In this document: positions 23,309 to 35,533 of the stretch, piece by piece
Numbering within the stretch: the first letter of the stretch is position 1
Layout: every line of letters starts with the position of its first letter
Assembly: GCA_032622095.1 (NCBI GenBank)
Contig: CP136063.1
Location: forward strand, 9,095,814-9,159,813
Length of the DNA: 64,000 nt
Direction of reading: 5' to 3'
From: Siphonodentalium dalli
Lineage: Eukaryota; Mollusca; Scaphopoda; Gadilida; Siphonodentaliidae
The notes under the pieces: generated by a model
What the model was told of the DNA's origin: nothing
The model's input: the letters and a program-made list of their open reading frames with translations, nothing else
The model's database searches: none
Made by a program: the position numbers and the translations under genes

Positions 23309-23818
23309 CTCAGTGTAACATAATTTGGATTTTGTTTACTAATGCAGCATACGATCTTGAAAATAACATGATATTTACGCGATTTATTTATGATTGCTAT
23401 AAGAACAAGATCTGTCTATATTTTAACATTCTTTCTGTTTATGGTGGTTTTAACGGATGTAACTATTTTAACAGCAATACCCGTCGCGAAGGCCATCCGT
23501 ACCTTTTAGTTCATTTAATTAACCATAAGATGGAGCTTTCCATTGCGGGCGAATGTTGGAAAGTCAGAAATAAGATTTGTTATTCCATTATACAGTACTT
23601 TTTAACCACATCAGTCGAAAATATCTTGGTTAAACGATAATTTTGTTTAATTACTTTGACATTTGAGTGAGACCTTGGCCTTGTAATTAGTGTGACATTG
23701 ACCTTCAAATGGCCCACAACATATGTGGTCATGTGGACCTATATTGGTTCTTTCATAACCCAGTGCTAATGAAATAGTTGTTCAATTGTTTACTGTAAGA
23801 AGAATTTAATATAAAATC
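23309..23818. other. No gene recognised
   Basis: AT-rich sequence between the miniature element and the 588-bp repeat. A 102-codon plus-strand open frame (23332-23640) has no recognised domain and no splice or start context that stands out. Confidence 0.45.
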
Positions 23819-25035
23819 TCCAAATAACCCATCATTAGCCATCGTTGCCATGGGAACTGAAATTTATCAAATTTGTCCGAATTGGATTTTCCTAAATAAA
23901 AGATATTCTAACGCAGTATACATTCAACTACCAGTGTACCAAAATATTAACTGACATTTTGCATATAACAAGTTATGTTGCGATTTATTGTTTCTACAAT
24001 CGACTATAAATATCACAATTTATGTCTCGTTGTACAGAAAATTGTTGTCGGTACATATTTCAAACTGCTATAGTTTCTAAAGCAGCTATCGATATCCATT
24101 CAAATTGACCTTCCCGTGGATCCTGAATTCCGAAGTTTATAAAGTATTGTTGGTGAACGCTATTGGTCATAGATCATAACTAGGTTGGTCGAAAATATGA
24201 CTTCTGAAGGATAAAAATCCTGATTTTTAACAATGACCTTGACCTTTATATGTGACCTTGACATTTCAAGGTTACCGTGGATATGTGGAAATGTCGGCCA
24301 ATATAAATGTTTCCATAAACCAATGTAAAGTTTTAGGTAGTTCAATTATTCACGATAGGCACAATTTAAAATGTAAATTCCAAATATCTGATTATTAGCC
24401 ATCGTTGCCATGGAAACTCAAATTTATCAAATTTGACCCAATGGGATTTTCCTAAATAAAAGATATTTTAACGCAGTATACATTCAACTAACAGTGTACC
24501 AAACGACGTCTGTGTTGCAACCAGTTCATATTAACTGACATTTTGCATATAACAAGTTATGTTGCGATTTTTTGTTTCTACAATCGACTATATAAATATC
24601 ACAATTTATGTATCGTTGTACATAAAATTGTTGTCGGTACATATTTCAAACTGCTGTAGTTTCTAAAGCAGATATCGATATCCATTCAAATTGACCTTCC
24701 CGTGAAGTCTGAATTCCGAAGTTTATAAAATATTGTTGGTGATCGCTATTGGATATAGATTATAACCAGGTTGGTCGAAAATATGACTGCTAAAGGATAA
24801 AAATCTTGATTTTTAACAATGACCTTGACCTTTATAAGTGACCTTGACATTTCAAGGTCACCTTGGATATGTGGAAATGTCGGCCAATATAAGTGTTTCC
24901 ATAAACCAATGTAAAGTTTTAGGTAGTTGTTCAATTATTCACGATACGCACACTTTAGTATTAAATTCCAAATATCTGATTATTAGCCATCGTTGCCACG
25001 GAAACACAAATTTTTCAAATTTGTCCCAATAGGCG
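23819..25035. repeat. Tandem duplication of a ~588-bp unit plus a partial third copy
   Basis: Units start near 23819, 24377 and 24965 with the shared block ATTAGCCATCGTTGCCATGG, followed by ATTTATCAAATTTG and CAGTATACATTCAACTA. Each full copy later carries TGACCTTGACATTTCAAGGT. Copy 2 has about 27 extra bases (CGACGTCTGTGTTGCAACCA and on) relative to copy 1. The third copy stops at about 25035. The matching minus-strand open frames of 61-62 codons in the two units are repeat-derived. Confidence 0.85.
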
Positions 25036-25056
25036 TGTATTACAAAATTTATATAT

Positions 25057-25215
25057 GCAATCAACGTCGTTTTCGATGCATCTGTCGGCGTATAGAAGTG
25101 TCGGATGCCGAATTACATACTGTATAATTTCGCGAAGCGAAATTATACAAAGTATGTAGTTCGGCATCCGACACTTCTATACGCCGACAGATGCATCGAA
25201 AACGACGTTGATTGC
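25057..25215. repeat. 159-bp near-perfect palindrome
   Basis: The left arm 25057-25133 begins GCAATCAACGTCGTTTTCGA and its complement ends at 25215. The arms match over about 77 bp with one substitution and a 2-base indel, around a 3-base centre (GAA). The flanks are AT-rich. The structure would fold into a long hairpin and resembles a foldback-type miniature transposon. There is no clear target duplication. Confidence 0.9.
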
Positions 25216-26750
25216 TTATAATTACGACAATCCGCATATTAGTTGGTGATTAAACAAGTTCTTTTTAAAGAAACTATATTAAAAACACTAAAATGGTAAA
25301 ACTACCCAAGTGATATTTGTGTCTGGACTTAGCTGCTCTTTCAACCGAAATGAGAATTTGGGTCGAGAATAAATTGGGCGACCGACCGGATGTTCGAGAT
25401 GAACACACACAATTCGATCGCTGTTTCCGATATTCCAACTACACAAAAGCAAGAGACAACACCCGTAAACTATTAAACTGTACTTGCTGGTGTAAATTTC
25501 ACTTATTTTAAACGATTCTAGAACATGTATTGTCATAAAGGCAATCCGATTCGATAGCAATTCCGAAGCGGTGTTCCCAAACTTCGCCACTGAATTTGTG
25601 GTCTTCGGCGACTCGAAAAGTAAACAATCGCTACAAAGGTGCATTCTATGCTCTCATGACCACTGCCATGTCATATTAGTATTGGCACGAAGCTGGATAA
25701 ATGCTAATATTAATGGTGGAATAGTTATGTAATACATTCTTTTATCCCCAAATAAATTAATGTACTATTTTGCTGTTTAATCGGCGATCATTTTTCGCTG
25801 AGATTTGGCGTCTTGTGTTACCACTAGAAACGGAAGTGATTTCTTGCGATTTGATTGGTGGACAAAATAAAATTCCGGGTAAATTCGCCCAATGGATATT
25901 CGACTTGGTTTGCGAACTTTTTAAGGTATCACTACCCCCAGTGATGCGGGAAACGACACTTCCCTCCACTGATAGATATTGTCGCTACCAAGCGTATCTA
26001 AGGGCCTTGACCAATCAAATGCACGCATTTTAGTCAAATCGAAAGTAGTTGTAATTATATTCTAATGCAGTACATATTCAGCTGTCCAGTAAACCAAAAG
26101 GCATTAGTGTTGCAATTAGTTTTGGGTTGACCCCATTTTTCGGCTAGATCGCCTGTACTAATATTGACATCATTAGTAAGTTACAGCTAATTCTCCCAGA
26201 AAAACCGATTTTCTGCAGGTAAGTTAGTATACAAGTAAACATTTATACAGGTAAGTTAATATATAAGTGAACAGTTATCAGTGTCAAATGTGTCCAGAGT
26301 TCAAATAAAACATGAGGCCTGGCGTGTTCATGGTTACCACCCCCTGCTACAACAACATGTGACATCACCAATGGTTTTGTAGCCCTACATTAATATTTGA
26401 ATTTGACTCAAAATCGAACCTGTTATATATCAAGCGTTATCGTCGCGATGGATGTAGGGTATGTCGGTCATGACATGGCGTGTATTACCATTAGCGGGGT
26501 TCGCGCCGCCAGTTGCCCGCGCGAACCCTGACAAGTATCATGTGTCGATGGTTACAATGAGTGTCCTTCTTAATCGTTGGCAAGGTGTATATTAAATGTG
26601 TATACAATTAGCATGTGTCGATGGTTAAAGCTGTAAAATTTGTACGACCTTCCAATTATCTGACATATATTAATAATTATTTCAAATGCCCATATAGCAT
26701 ATTTATATGCCTTTAGTATAGAGATTGACGGAGGCAAGCCAGCAGGCACC
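25216..26750. other. No gene recognised
   Basis: Low-copy AT-rich sequence. Open frames of 60-118 codons exist on both strands (25288-25644 minus, 25770-26033 plus) without recognisable motifs. A short GC-rich inverted repeat (GGGTTCGCG at about 26497 and CGCGAACCC near 26528) could form a hairpin. A possible inverted pair (GATTTGATTGGTG near 25847 and GACCAATCAAATG near 26010) hints at another small element. Confidence 0.4.
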
Positions 26751-26757
26751 AAATTAA

Positions 26758-26855
26758 GGCAACAACACTCTTTATCTATACCTTATACGGAGGTTTTAGT
26801 AACGGGTACCATGAATTAACTCATTGAAAAACAAAGAATGCGTCAATTTGTTGCC
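26758..26855. mobile_element. Possible 98-bp element at a TTAA site
   Basis: TTAAGGCAACAA (26754-26765) and its complement TTGTTGCCTTAA (26848-26859) bound 98 bp, so an 8-bp inverted repeat GGCAACAA is flanked by TTAA on both sides. TTAA targets are used by piggyBac and Kolobok elements. The repeat is short, so confidence is limited. Confidence 0.45.
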
Positions 26856-26859
26856 TTAA

Positions 26860-27284
26860 CCCCTGCCGTGCCTTTGCGATGATTTGGGAGTGGATAAATG
26901 GTGCTCAGGGCTTCTCGAAAACCCGACTACGACGATACCCGTGGGTTTTTACATTTAGATGGGAACTTTGAACTCAATCGGTACACGCGTTTTGGATTCT
27001 ATGAAGTACACACATACACACATATATATATATATACGAAGTCTAAAATTATATAGTATAGACTAGCAGGTTAGCCCGCCACTAGCGTGCTTGGTCAGAA
27101 ACATGACAATTTTAAAATACATTTTTAAACGATTGATTCGTTAATTGAACTGAATGGTCAGAATACAGAATTGAAAACGTGAGGAGACAACCAATGAGTT
27201 AATTCTAACATGACAATTTTAAAGTTTTAATAATGTTTTTTAATAACCGGTGTCACTTATACGAAGCATATGTATGATATTGGG
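26860..27284. other. No gene recognised; short microsatellite
   Basis: The sequence includes an alternating purine-pyrimidine run (ACACATACACACATATATAT) near 27010-27035. It leads directly into the 39-bp array. No coding sense is seen. Confidence 0.5.
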
Positions 27285-28142
27285 AATATACGTTGTACTG
27301 TTATGGTAGCACCACCCAGTCAGAATATACGTTGTACTGTTATGGTAGCACCACCCAGTCAGAATATACGTTGTACTGTTATGGTAGCACCACCCAGTCA
27401 GAATATACGTTGTACTGTTATGGTAGCACCACCCAGTCAGAATATACGTTGTACTGTTATGGTAGCACCACCCAGTCAGAATATACGTTGTACTGTTATG
27501 GTAGCACCACCCAGTCAGAATATACGTTGTACTGTTATGGTAGCACCACCCAGTCAGAATATACGTTGTACTGTTATGGTAGCACCACCCAGTCAGAATA
27601 TACGTTGTACTGTTATGGTAGCACCACCCAGTCAGAATATACGTTGTACTGTTATGGTAGCACCACCCAGTCAGAATATACGTTGTACTGTTATGGTAGC
27701 ACCACCCAGTCAGAATATACGTTGTACTGTTATGGTAGCACCACCCAGTCAGAATATACGTTGTACTGTTATGGTAGCACCACCCAGTCAGAATATACGT
27801 TGTACTGTTATGGTAGCACCACCCAGTCAGAATATACGTTGTACTGTTATGGTAGCACCACCCAGTCAGAATATACGTTGTACTGTTATGGTAGCACCAC
27901 CCAGTCAGAATATACGTTGTACTGTTATGGTAGCACCACCCAGTCAGAATATACGTTGTACTGTTATGGTAGCACCACCCAGTCAGAATATACGTTGTAC
28001 TGTTATGGTAGCACCACCCAGTCAGAATATACGTTGTACTGTTATGGTAGCACCACCCAGTCAGAATATACGTTGTACTGTTATGGTAGCACCACCCAGT
28101 CAGAATATACGTTGTACTGTTATGGTAGCACCACCCAGTCAG
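27285..28142. repeat. 39-bp tandem repeat, 22 identical copies
   Basis: The unit has AATATACGTTGTACTGTTAT then GGTAGCACCACCCAGTCAG. It recurs 22 times in 858 bp with no variant that I can find. Because 39 is a multiple of three and lacks stops in several frames, long open frames (300-319 codons) appear on both strands, for example 13-residue units NIRCTVMVAPPSQ. These are almost certainly not genes: there is no variation, no codon constraint and the strands are equally open. Confidence 0.97.
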
Positions 28143-28717
28143 AATTGGAACTGGGAGTGGCGTCAAGATTAAAACAATATTGTAGCCACCGATTTCCACT
28201 TTATTGGGTATAAATTTGGCCCAAGCATCGATGAGACAACCACCCTGTCACCTTGATATAACTGTAAATGTTAAAATCGCCTCGTATTGGGAAACACCAT
28301 ATCACGTTTTATGAATACATATGACTCGTTCGTTCACTTACTGGCAAATTTGTCTGATAGGTATTGCAGGTATTTCGTCATACACAACCATCGTGTTACC
28401 AAATATAACGATATGAGAAGTGTGTAATCCCAAATGTTACGACCCTACTGACATTTATTTTCAAATACATGCATGCTATTTAGATGTATGCGAGATAATT
28501 TTACGCTATTTATATGAATATTTAGTTAGAATCGTTACAGGTGGGACTGCATGTATATCGCATTTATTTCCAACGTAGTCTTTTGGTACATATGCATTTG
28601 TCTATCGTGTTCTATAACGAAATGGCTGCAAAAATGCAAGTCAAATTTTAGAGTCTGTTAACGTACCATTAAATTTGATTATCGTCGACATTGTTAAGAG
28701 CACATTATAACTACAGT
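28143..28717. other. Flank between the 39-bp and 67-bp arrays
   Basis: Non-repetitive AT-rich sequence. Its portion near 28295-28320 resembles the flank of the single satellite-like locus at 12430-12490. No gene is seen. Confidence 0.45.
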
Positions 28718-31700
28718 GAAATGAATGGCCATGTCTACATCTTCAACAACAAAGGAGGTGTCATATATAAGTCTGGATGAGTTATAAATGAATGGCCACG
28801 TATATACCTTCAACAACAAAGGAGGTGCCCTATATGATTCGGGATGAGTTGTAAATGAATGGCCACGTATATACCTTCAACAACAAAGGAGGTGCCCTAT
28901 ATGATTCGGGATGAGTTGTAAATGAATGGCCACGTATATACCTTCGACAACAAAGGAGGTGCCCTATATGATTCGGGATGAGTTGTAAATGAATGGCCAC
29001 GTATATACCTTCAACAACAAAGGAGGTGTCATATATAAGTATGGATGAGTTGTAAATGAATGGCCACGTATATACCTTCAACAACAAAGGAGGTGCCCTA
29101 TATGATTCGGGATGAGTTGTAAATGAATGGCCACGTATATACCTTCAACAACAAAGGAGGTGCCCTATATGATTCGGGATGAGTTGTAAATGAATGGCCA
29201 CGTATATACCTTCGACAACAAAGGAGGTGCCCTATATGATTCGGGATGAGTTGTAAATGAATGGCCACGTATATACCTTCAACAACAAAGGAGGTGTCAT
29301 ATATAAGTATGGATGAGTTGTAAATGAATGGCCACGTATATACCTTCAACAACAAAGGAGGTGCCCTATATGATTCGGGATGAGTTGTAAATGAATGGCC
29401 ACGTATATACCTTCAACAACAAAGGAGGTGTCATATATAAGTATGGATGAGTTGTAAATGAATGGCCACGTATATACCTTCAACAACAAAGGAGGTGCCC
29501 TATATGATTCGGGATGAGTTGTAAATGAATGGCCACGTATATACCTTCAACAACAAAGGAGGTGCCCTATATGATTCGGGATGAGTTGTAAATGAATGGC
29601 CACGTATATACCTTCGACAACAAAGGAGGTGCCCTATATGATTCGGGATGAGTTGTAAATGAATGGCCACGTATATACCTTCGACAACAAAGGAGGTGCC
29701 CTATATGATTCGGGATGAGTTGTAAATGAATGGCCACGTATATACCTTCGACAACAAAGGAGGTGCCCTATATGATTCGGGATGAGTTGTAAATGAATGG
29801 CCACGTATATACCTTCGACAACAAAGGAGGTGCCCTATATGATTCGGGATGAGTTGTAAATGAATGGCCACGTATATACCGTCAACAACAAAGGAGGTGT
29901 CATATATAAGTATGGATGAGTTGTAAATGAATGGCCACGTATATACCTTCGACAACAAAGGAGGTGCCCTATATGATTCGGGATGAGTTGTAAATGAATG
30001 GCCACGTATATACCTTCAACAACAAAGGAGGTGCCCTATATGATTCGGGATGAGTTGTAAATGAATGGCCACGTATATACCTTCAACAACAAAGGAGGTG
30101 CCCTATATGATTCGGGATGAGTTGTAAATGAATGGCCACGTATATACCTTCAACAACAAAGGAGGTGCCCTATATGATTCGGGATGAGTTGTAAATGAAT
30201 GGCCACGTATATACCTTCGACAACAAAGGAGGTGCCCTATATGATTCGGGATGAGTTGTAAATGAATGGCCACGTATATACCTTCGACAACAAAGGATGT
30301 GCCCTATATGAGTCTGGATGAGTTGTAAATGAATGGCCACGTATATACCTTCGACAACAAAGGAGGTGCCCTATATGATTCGGGATGAGTTGTAAATGAA
30401 TGGCCACGTATATACCGTCGACAACAAAGGAGGTGCCCTATATGATTCGGGATGAGTTGTAAATGAATGGCCACGTATATACCGTCGACAACAAAGGAGG
30501 TGCCCTATATGAGTCTGGATGAGTTGTAAAAGAATGGCCACGTATATACCTTCGACAACAAAGGAGGTGCCCTATATGATTCGGGATGAGTTGTAAATGA
30601 ATGGCCACGTATATACCTTCGACAACAAAGGATGTGCCTTATATGATTCGGGATGAGTTGTAAATGAATGGCCACGTATATACCTTCGACAACAAAGGAT
30701 GTGCCCTATATGAGTCTGGATGAGTTGTAAATGAATGGCCACGTATATACCGTCGACAACAAAGGAGGTGCCCTATATGATTCGGGATGAGTTGTAAATG
30801 AATGGCCACGTATATACCGTCGACAACAAAGGAGGTGACCTATATGAGTCTGGATGAGTTGTAAAAGAATGGCCACGTATATACCGTCGACAACAAACGA
30901 GGTGCCCTATATGATTCGGGATGAGTTGTAAATGAATGGCCACGTATATACCTTCAACAACAAAGGAGGTGCCCTATATGAGTCTGGATGAGTTGTAAAT
31001 GAATGGCCACGTATATACCTTCAACAACAAAGGAGGTGCCCTATATGATTCGGGATGAGTTGTAAATGAATGGCCACGTATATACCTTCGACAACATAGG
31101 AGGTGCCCTATATGATTCTGGATGAGTTGTAAATGAATGGCCACGTATATACCTTCGACAACAAAGGATGTGCCCTATATGATTCGGGATGAGTTGTAAA
31201 TGAATGGCCACGTATATACCTTCAACAACAAAGGAGGTGCCCTATATGAGTCTGGATGAGTTGTAAATGAATGGCCACGTATATACCGTCGACAACAAAG
31301 GATGTGCCCTATATGATTCGGGATGAGTTGTAAATGAATGGCCACGTATATACCTTCGACAACAAAGGAGGTGCCCTATATGAGTCTGGATGAGTTGTAA
31401 ATGAATGGCCACGTATATACCTTCGACAACAAAGGAGGTGCCCTATATGATTCGGGATGAGTTGTAAATGAATGGCCACGTATATACCGTCGACAACAAA
31501 GGAGGTGCCCTATATGATTCGGGATGAGTTGTAAATGAATGGCCACGTATATACCTTCGACAACAAAGGAGGTGCCCTATATGAGTCTGGATGAGTTGTA
31601 AAAGAATGGCCACGTATATACCTTCAACAACAAAGGAGGTGCCCTATATGATTCGGGATGAGTTGTAAATGAATGGCCACGTATATACCTTCGACAACAA

Positions 31701-33612
31701 AGGAGGTGCCCTATATGATTCGGGATGAGTTGTAAATGAATGGCCACGTATATACCGTCGACAACAAAGGAGGTGCCCTATATGATTCGGGATGAGTTGT
31801 AAATGAATGGCCACGTATATACCGTCGACAACAAAGGAGGTGCCCTATATGAGTCTGGATGAGTTGTAAATGAATGGCCACGTATATACCGTCGACAACA
31901 AAGGAGGTGCCCTATATGATTCGGGATGAGTTGTAAATGAATGGCCACGTATATACCTTCAACAACAAAGGAGGTGCCCTATATGAGTCTGGATGAGTTG
32001 TAAATGAATGGCCACGTATATACCGTCAACAACAAAGGAGGTGCCCTATATGATTCGGGATGAGTTGTAAAAGAATGGCCACGTATATACCGTCGACAAC
32101 AAAGGATGTGCCTTATATGATTCGGGATGAGTTGTAAATGAATGGCCACGTATATACCTTCGACAACAAAGGAGGTGCCCTATATGATTCGGGATGAGTT
32201 GTAAATGAATGGCCACGTATATACCTTCAACAACAAAGGAGGTGCCCTATATGAGTCTGGATGAGTTGTAAAAGAATGGCCACGTATATACCTTCGACAA
32301 CAAAGGAGGTGCCCTATATGATTCGGGATGAGTTGTAAAAGAATGGCCACGTATATACCTTCGACAACAAAGGAGGTGCCCTATATGATTCGGGATGAGT
32401 TGTAAAAGAATGGCCACGTATATACCTTCGACAACAAAGGAGGTGCCCTATATGATTCGGGATGAGTTGTAAATGAATGGCCACGTATATACCTTCGACA
32501 ACAAAGGAGGTGCCCTATATGATTCGGGATGAGTTGTAAATGAATGGCCACGTATATACCTTCGACAACAAAGGAGGTGCCCTATATGATTCGGGATGAG
32601 TTGTAAATGAATGGCCACGTATATACCTTCAACAACAAAGGAGGTGCCCTATATGAGTCTGGATGAGTTGTAAATGAATGGCCACGTATATACCTTCGAC
32701 AACAAAGGAGGTGCCCTATATGATTCGGGATGAGTTGTAAATGAATGGCCACGTATATACCTTCAACAACAAAGGAGGTGCCCTATATGATTCTGGATGA
32801 GTTGTAAATGAATGGCCACGTATATACCTTCAACAACAAAGGAGGTGCCCTATATGATTCGGGATGAGTTGTAAATGAATGGCCACGTATATACCTTCAA
32901 CAACAAAGGAGGTGCCCTATATGATTCGGGATGAGTTGTAAATGAATGGCCACGTATATACCTTCGACAACAAAGGAGGTGCCCTATATGATTCGGGATG
33001 AGTTGTAAATGAATGGCCACGTATATACCTTCGACAACAAAGGAGGTGCCCTATATGAGTCTGGATGAGTTGTAAATGAATGGCCACGTATATACCGTCG
33101 ACAACAAAGGATGTGCCCTATATGATTCGGGATGAGTTGTAAATGAATGGCCACGTATATACCTTCAACAACAAAGGAGGTGCCCTATATGATTCGGGAT
33201 GAGTTGTAAATGAATGGCCACGTATATACCTTCAACAACAAAGGAGGTGCCCTATATGAATCTGGATGAGTTGTAAATGAATGGCCACGTATATACCTTC
33301 AACAACAAAGGAGGTGTCATATATAAGTATGGATGAGTTGTAAATGAATGGCCACGTATATACCTTCGACAACAAAGGAGGTGCCCTATATGAGTCTGGA
33401 TGAGTTGTAAATGAATGGCCACGTATATACCTTCGACAACAAAGGAGGTGCCCTATATGATTCGGGATGAGTTGTAAATGAATGGCCACGTATATACCTT
33501 CAACAACAAAGGAGGTGCCCTATATGATTCGGGATGAGTTGTAAATGAATGGCCACGTATATACCTTCAACAACAAAGGAGGTGCCCTATATGAGTCTGG
33601 ATGAGTTGTAAA
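28718..33612. repeat. 67-bp satellite array, about 73 copies
   Basis: Units begin ATGAATGGCCACGTATATAC and carry TTCAACAACAAAGGAGGTG (or TTCGAC, GTCGAC variants), then a variable segment, then GGATGAGTTGTAA. Three main variants of the variable segment occur: CCCTATATGATTCG, CCCTATATGAGTCT and TCATATATAAGTAT. The last is found mainly near the left side (to about 29900) and once near the right end (about 33315). Two identical blocks four units long (28830-29087 and 29098-29355, offset 268 bp) show local higher-order duplication. Open frames of 85 codons on the minus strand are repeat artefacts. Confidence 0.97.
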
Positions 33613-34505
33613 AGATGTGCATAAAGCGTGCAGGTTGTCAATCGTTAATCGTGTTAATTTGACCCCGTTAACATAATAGGATTACCCAGCTGCAGTAAAA
33701 TGAAGATACGACTGTCCATGTAGCAGTGTTGCGTGTAATTTATAATCGCCAATTTCTGTCAAACTTATAAAGTCTTATTGTGTAAGTTGAAATTAATACA
33801 TATAGCGCGCATGCCAGATCTAAATTTCGAAGAGTCACACAAGTCGATAAAAACGTTTTGTCGCCGATTTCCATCAAACTTATCTATAACAAATTAATCG
33901 GAATTATACAGGGATTGTATTGTGTGATTCAAATGTATCGAAGTTGCACCGTTGAATACAGTGATGGGTTTTGAACATCAGAATTGACAGTTATATCGGG
34001 ACTTTCTGTAAATCTTGTGTTCACAGAGTATTTGAGTGTAAGCAATTTGGATCGAGGAATTTCGGAATTATAACGAACCACGGGATTAATCGTGTTTATA
34101 TTTCAATTACTTAGTTACTATCGAAATTATGCAAAGTGAAGTTCATTCGCGGCGGAGGAACTCACACGTCAAAGCCCATAGTTATCAGATGTTGAGTTTT
34201 AAAATATGTTATATTTCACCACCTCAAATATTTGGCGGCCTAGCAAATATTCGACGAATGCCGACCGACATACTCTCGATACCAAATTGCGTTGAACAAA
34301 ATGTTGATATATAACATTATTGTTGTGCAATTTTCTAATGTAGTTGACAGTGGTTAATATTTTTTGGCAATTACTCGATTATGATAACTGAAGCGGCAGT
34401 GCAAATAATGCTGGTGTTGTTGCTGGTGGTGTTGTTGTTGTTGGAATCTGAATATATATGGATAATCGAATCGGATTGTAGACCTTTAAATCAAACGAGT
34501 TTCAG
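33613..34505. other. No gene recognised
   Basis: AT-rich sequence after the satellite. A GTTGTTGCTGGTGGTGTTGT low-complexity stretch lies near 34411-34443. Small open frames have no recognised motif. It leads to the first short SLC5-exon fragment. Confidence 0.45.
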
Positions 34506-34530
34506 GAACAATGGAGCTAATTACCAGAGA
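34506..34530 (+). pseudogene. Very short copy of the SLC5 exon start
   Basis: After a TTTCAG acceptor-like end, GAACAATGGAGCTAATTACC followed by AGAGA matches the start of the fuller exon at 35534 and encodes MELITR before similarity ends. It is too short to function and is listed because two longer copies lie within 1.1 kb. Confidence 0.45.
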
Positions 34531-35222
34531 TATGGTGAAATGTCGCACCGTGCTTTATTGGTAGTATTCCCGTAACCGATCATTTAAATTAATGCCATTT
34601 TAACAGAGTTATGTGTTATTATTAACGCCCATCAGGTGTATACTGATGGGCAAATTTTATATAGCTATGTGTCTGTGGACGTTTTATAAATAGATAATCG
34701 GTTTTTCCGATTTTTTTTTTGGAAATTCGCAGTAGGTCCCTATTTGCGGAAGACTATTTGCGGAGGTTCCCGAATTCTCGGAGTTCCCGTAAAATTGTCG
34801 TACTATCTTGATTGTAATGAGTGCGGGTGTGTATGTGTATTTTAAACAAATAACGACACGATACTCATAATAGTGGTTTGTTCGTACCACTGTTGAATAT
34901 TTTATAGCAGGAACACAATGACTCTGATTTTGTATCTGCATGCATTTAGAGACTTCTGGTCTGGTGAACTAGAAATTGCAGTAATAAGCCGTAGTTTTTT
35001 GTAATAATTTGAAGGATTAGTTGTTTTAACGGAATTTTGAGGCAGTGCATTCAAGTAACCAATATATTTTACATGTGTTTTATAATTTATATGTATGCGT
35101 AACAATATAATCTTGAGGGCGTTACCATTTCTGGCATTGGTTTTCTTGTTAAACAATGTATTACAATCATATAGATGATCATGTCGATTGGATGATTGAA
35201 GAAAGCGCGTCAAACTTTTCAG
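34531..35222. other. Spacer between SLC5 exon copies
   Basis: AT-rich sequence with no recognisable gene. Two minus-strand open frames (34684-34941 and 34902-35243) lack motifs. It includes short imperfect inverted GC-rich words near 34735-34795 (TTGCGGAGGTTCCCG, CTCGGAGTTCCCG). Confidence 0.4.
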
Positions 35223-35309
35223 GAACGTTGGATCTACTGACAAGAAACAACGGATTCCAGGCTGCGGACTATGCTGTATTTGTGTTGTCTATAATGGTTT
35301 CCCTTTCAT
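35223..35309 (+). pseudogene. Truncated copy of SLC5-type symporter exon 1
   Basis: After TTTTCAG the sequence parallels the exon at 35534: it encodes TRNNGFQAADYAVFVLSI with the initiator replaced (TTG at 35228 where the fuller copy has ATG). Similarity stops after about 28 codons, where the reading meets TGA near 35311. The divergence is mostly at synonymous positions, which suggests the copy comes from a once-constrained exon. It is separated from the fuller copy by a hairpin-bearing repeat. Confidence 0.7.
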
Positions 35310-35329
35310 GACGGGAGCTGCGCGGGGGC

Positions 35330-35533
35330 AACATTAAAGATCCTGTGCCAATTCAGTATCTTATATATGCGAGTCGAGCATACGTCGACTCGCATATATA
35401 AGATCTCATTTTTTCTCATTTATTTCTTACACTATATAGCAATTTTTATCATTTGTTCTAACATTCTTTAACAAATTTATCATTTGTTATAAATTGTTTC
35501 TTACATTCTGTATCGTTTTTTTTCTTACATTAG
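35330..35533. mobile_element. Partial hairpin-element copy between SLC5 exon copies
   Basis: The block CCTGTGCCAAT followed by a 20-bp-arm hairpin (35358-35404, arms ATCTTATATATGCGAGTCGA and complement, 7-base loop) matches the hairpins inside the piggyBac-like element at 35903-36348. The following TTTATCATTTGTT and TTTCTTACATT segments match, in complement, the spacer between that element's two hairpins. It is probably a truncated relative. Termini are not defined. Confidence 0.6.

Noticed and set aside
27240-28213. Open frames of 300-319 codons on both strands
   Set aside because: They are read-through of 22 identical 39-bp units. Both strands are equally open and there is no start context, splice signal or codon-level constraint.
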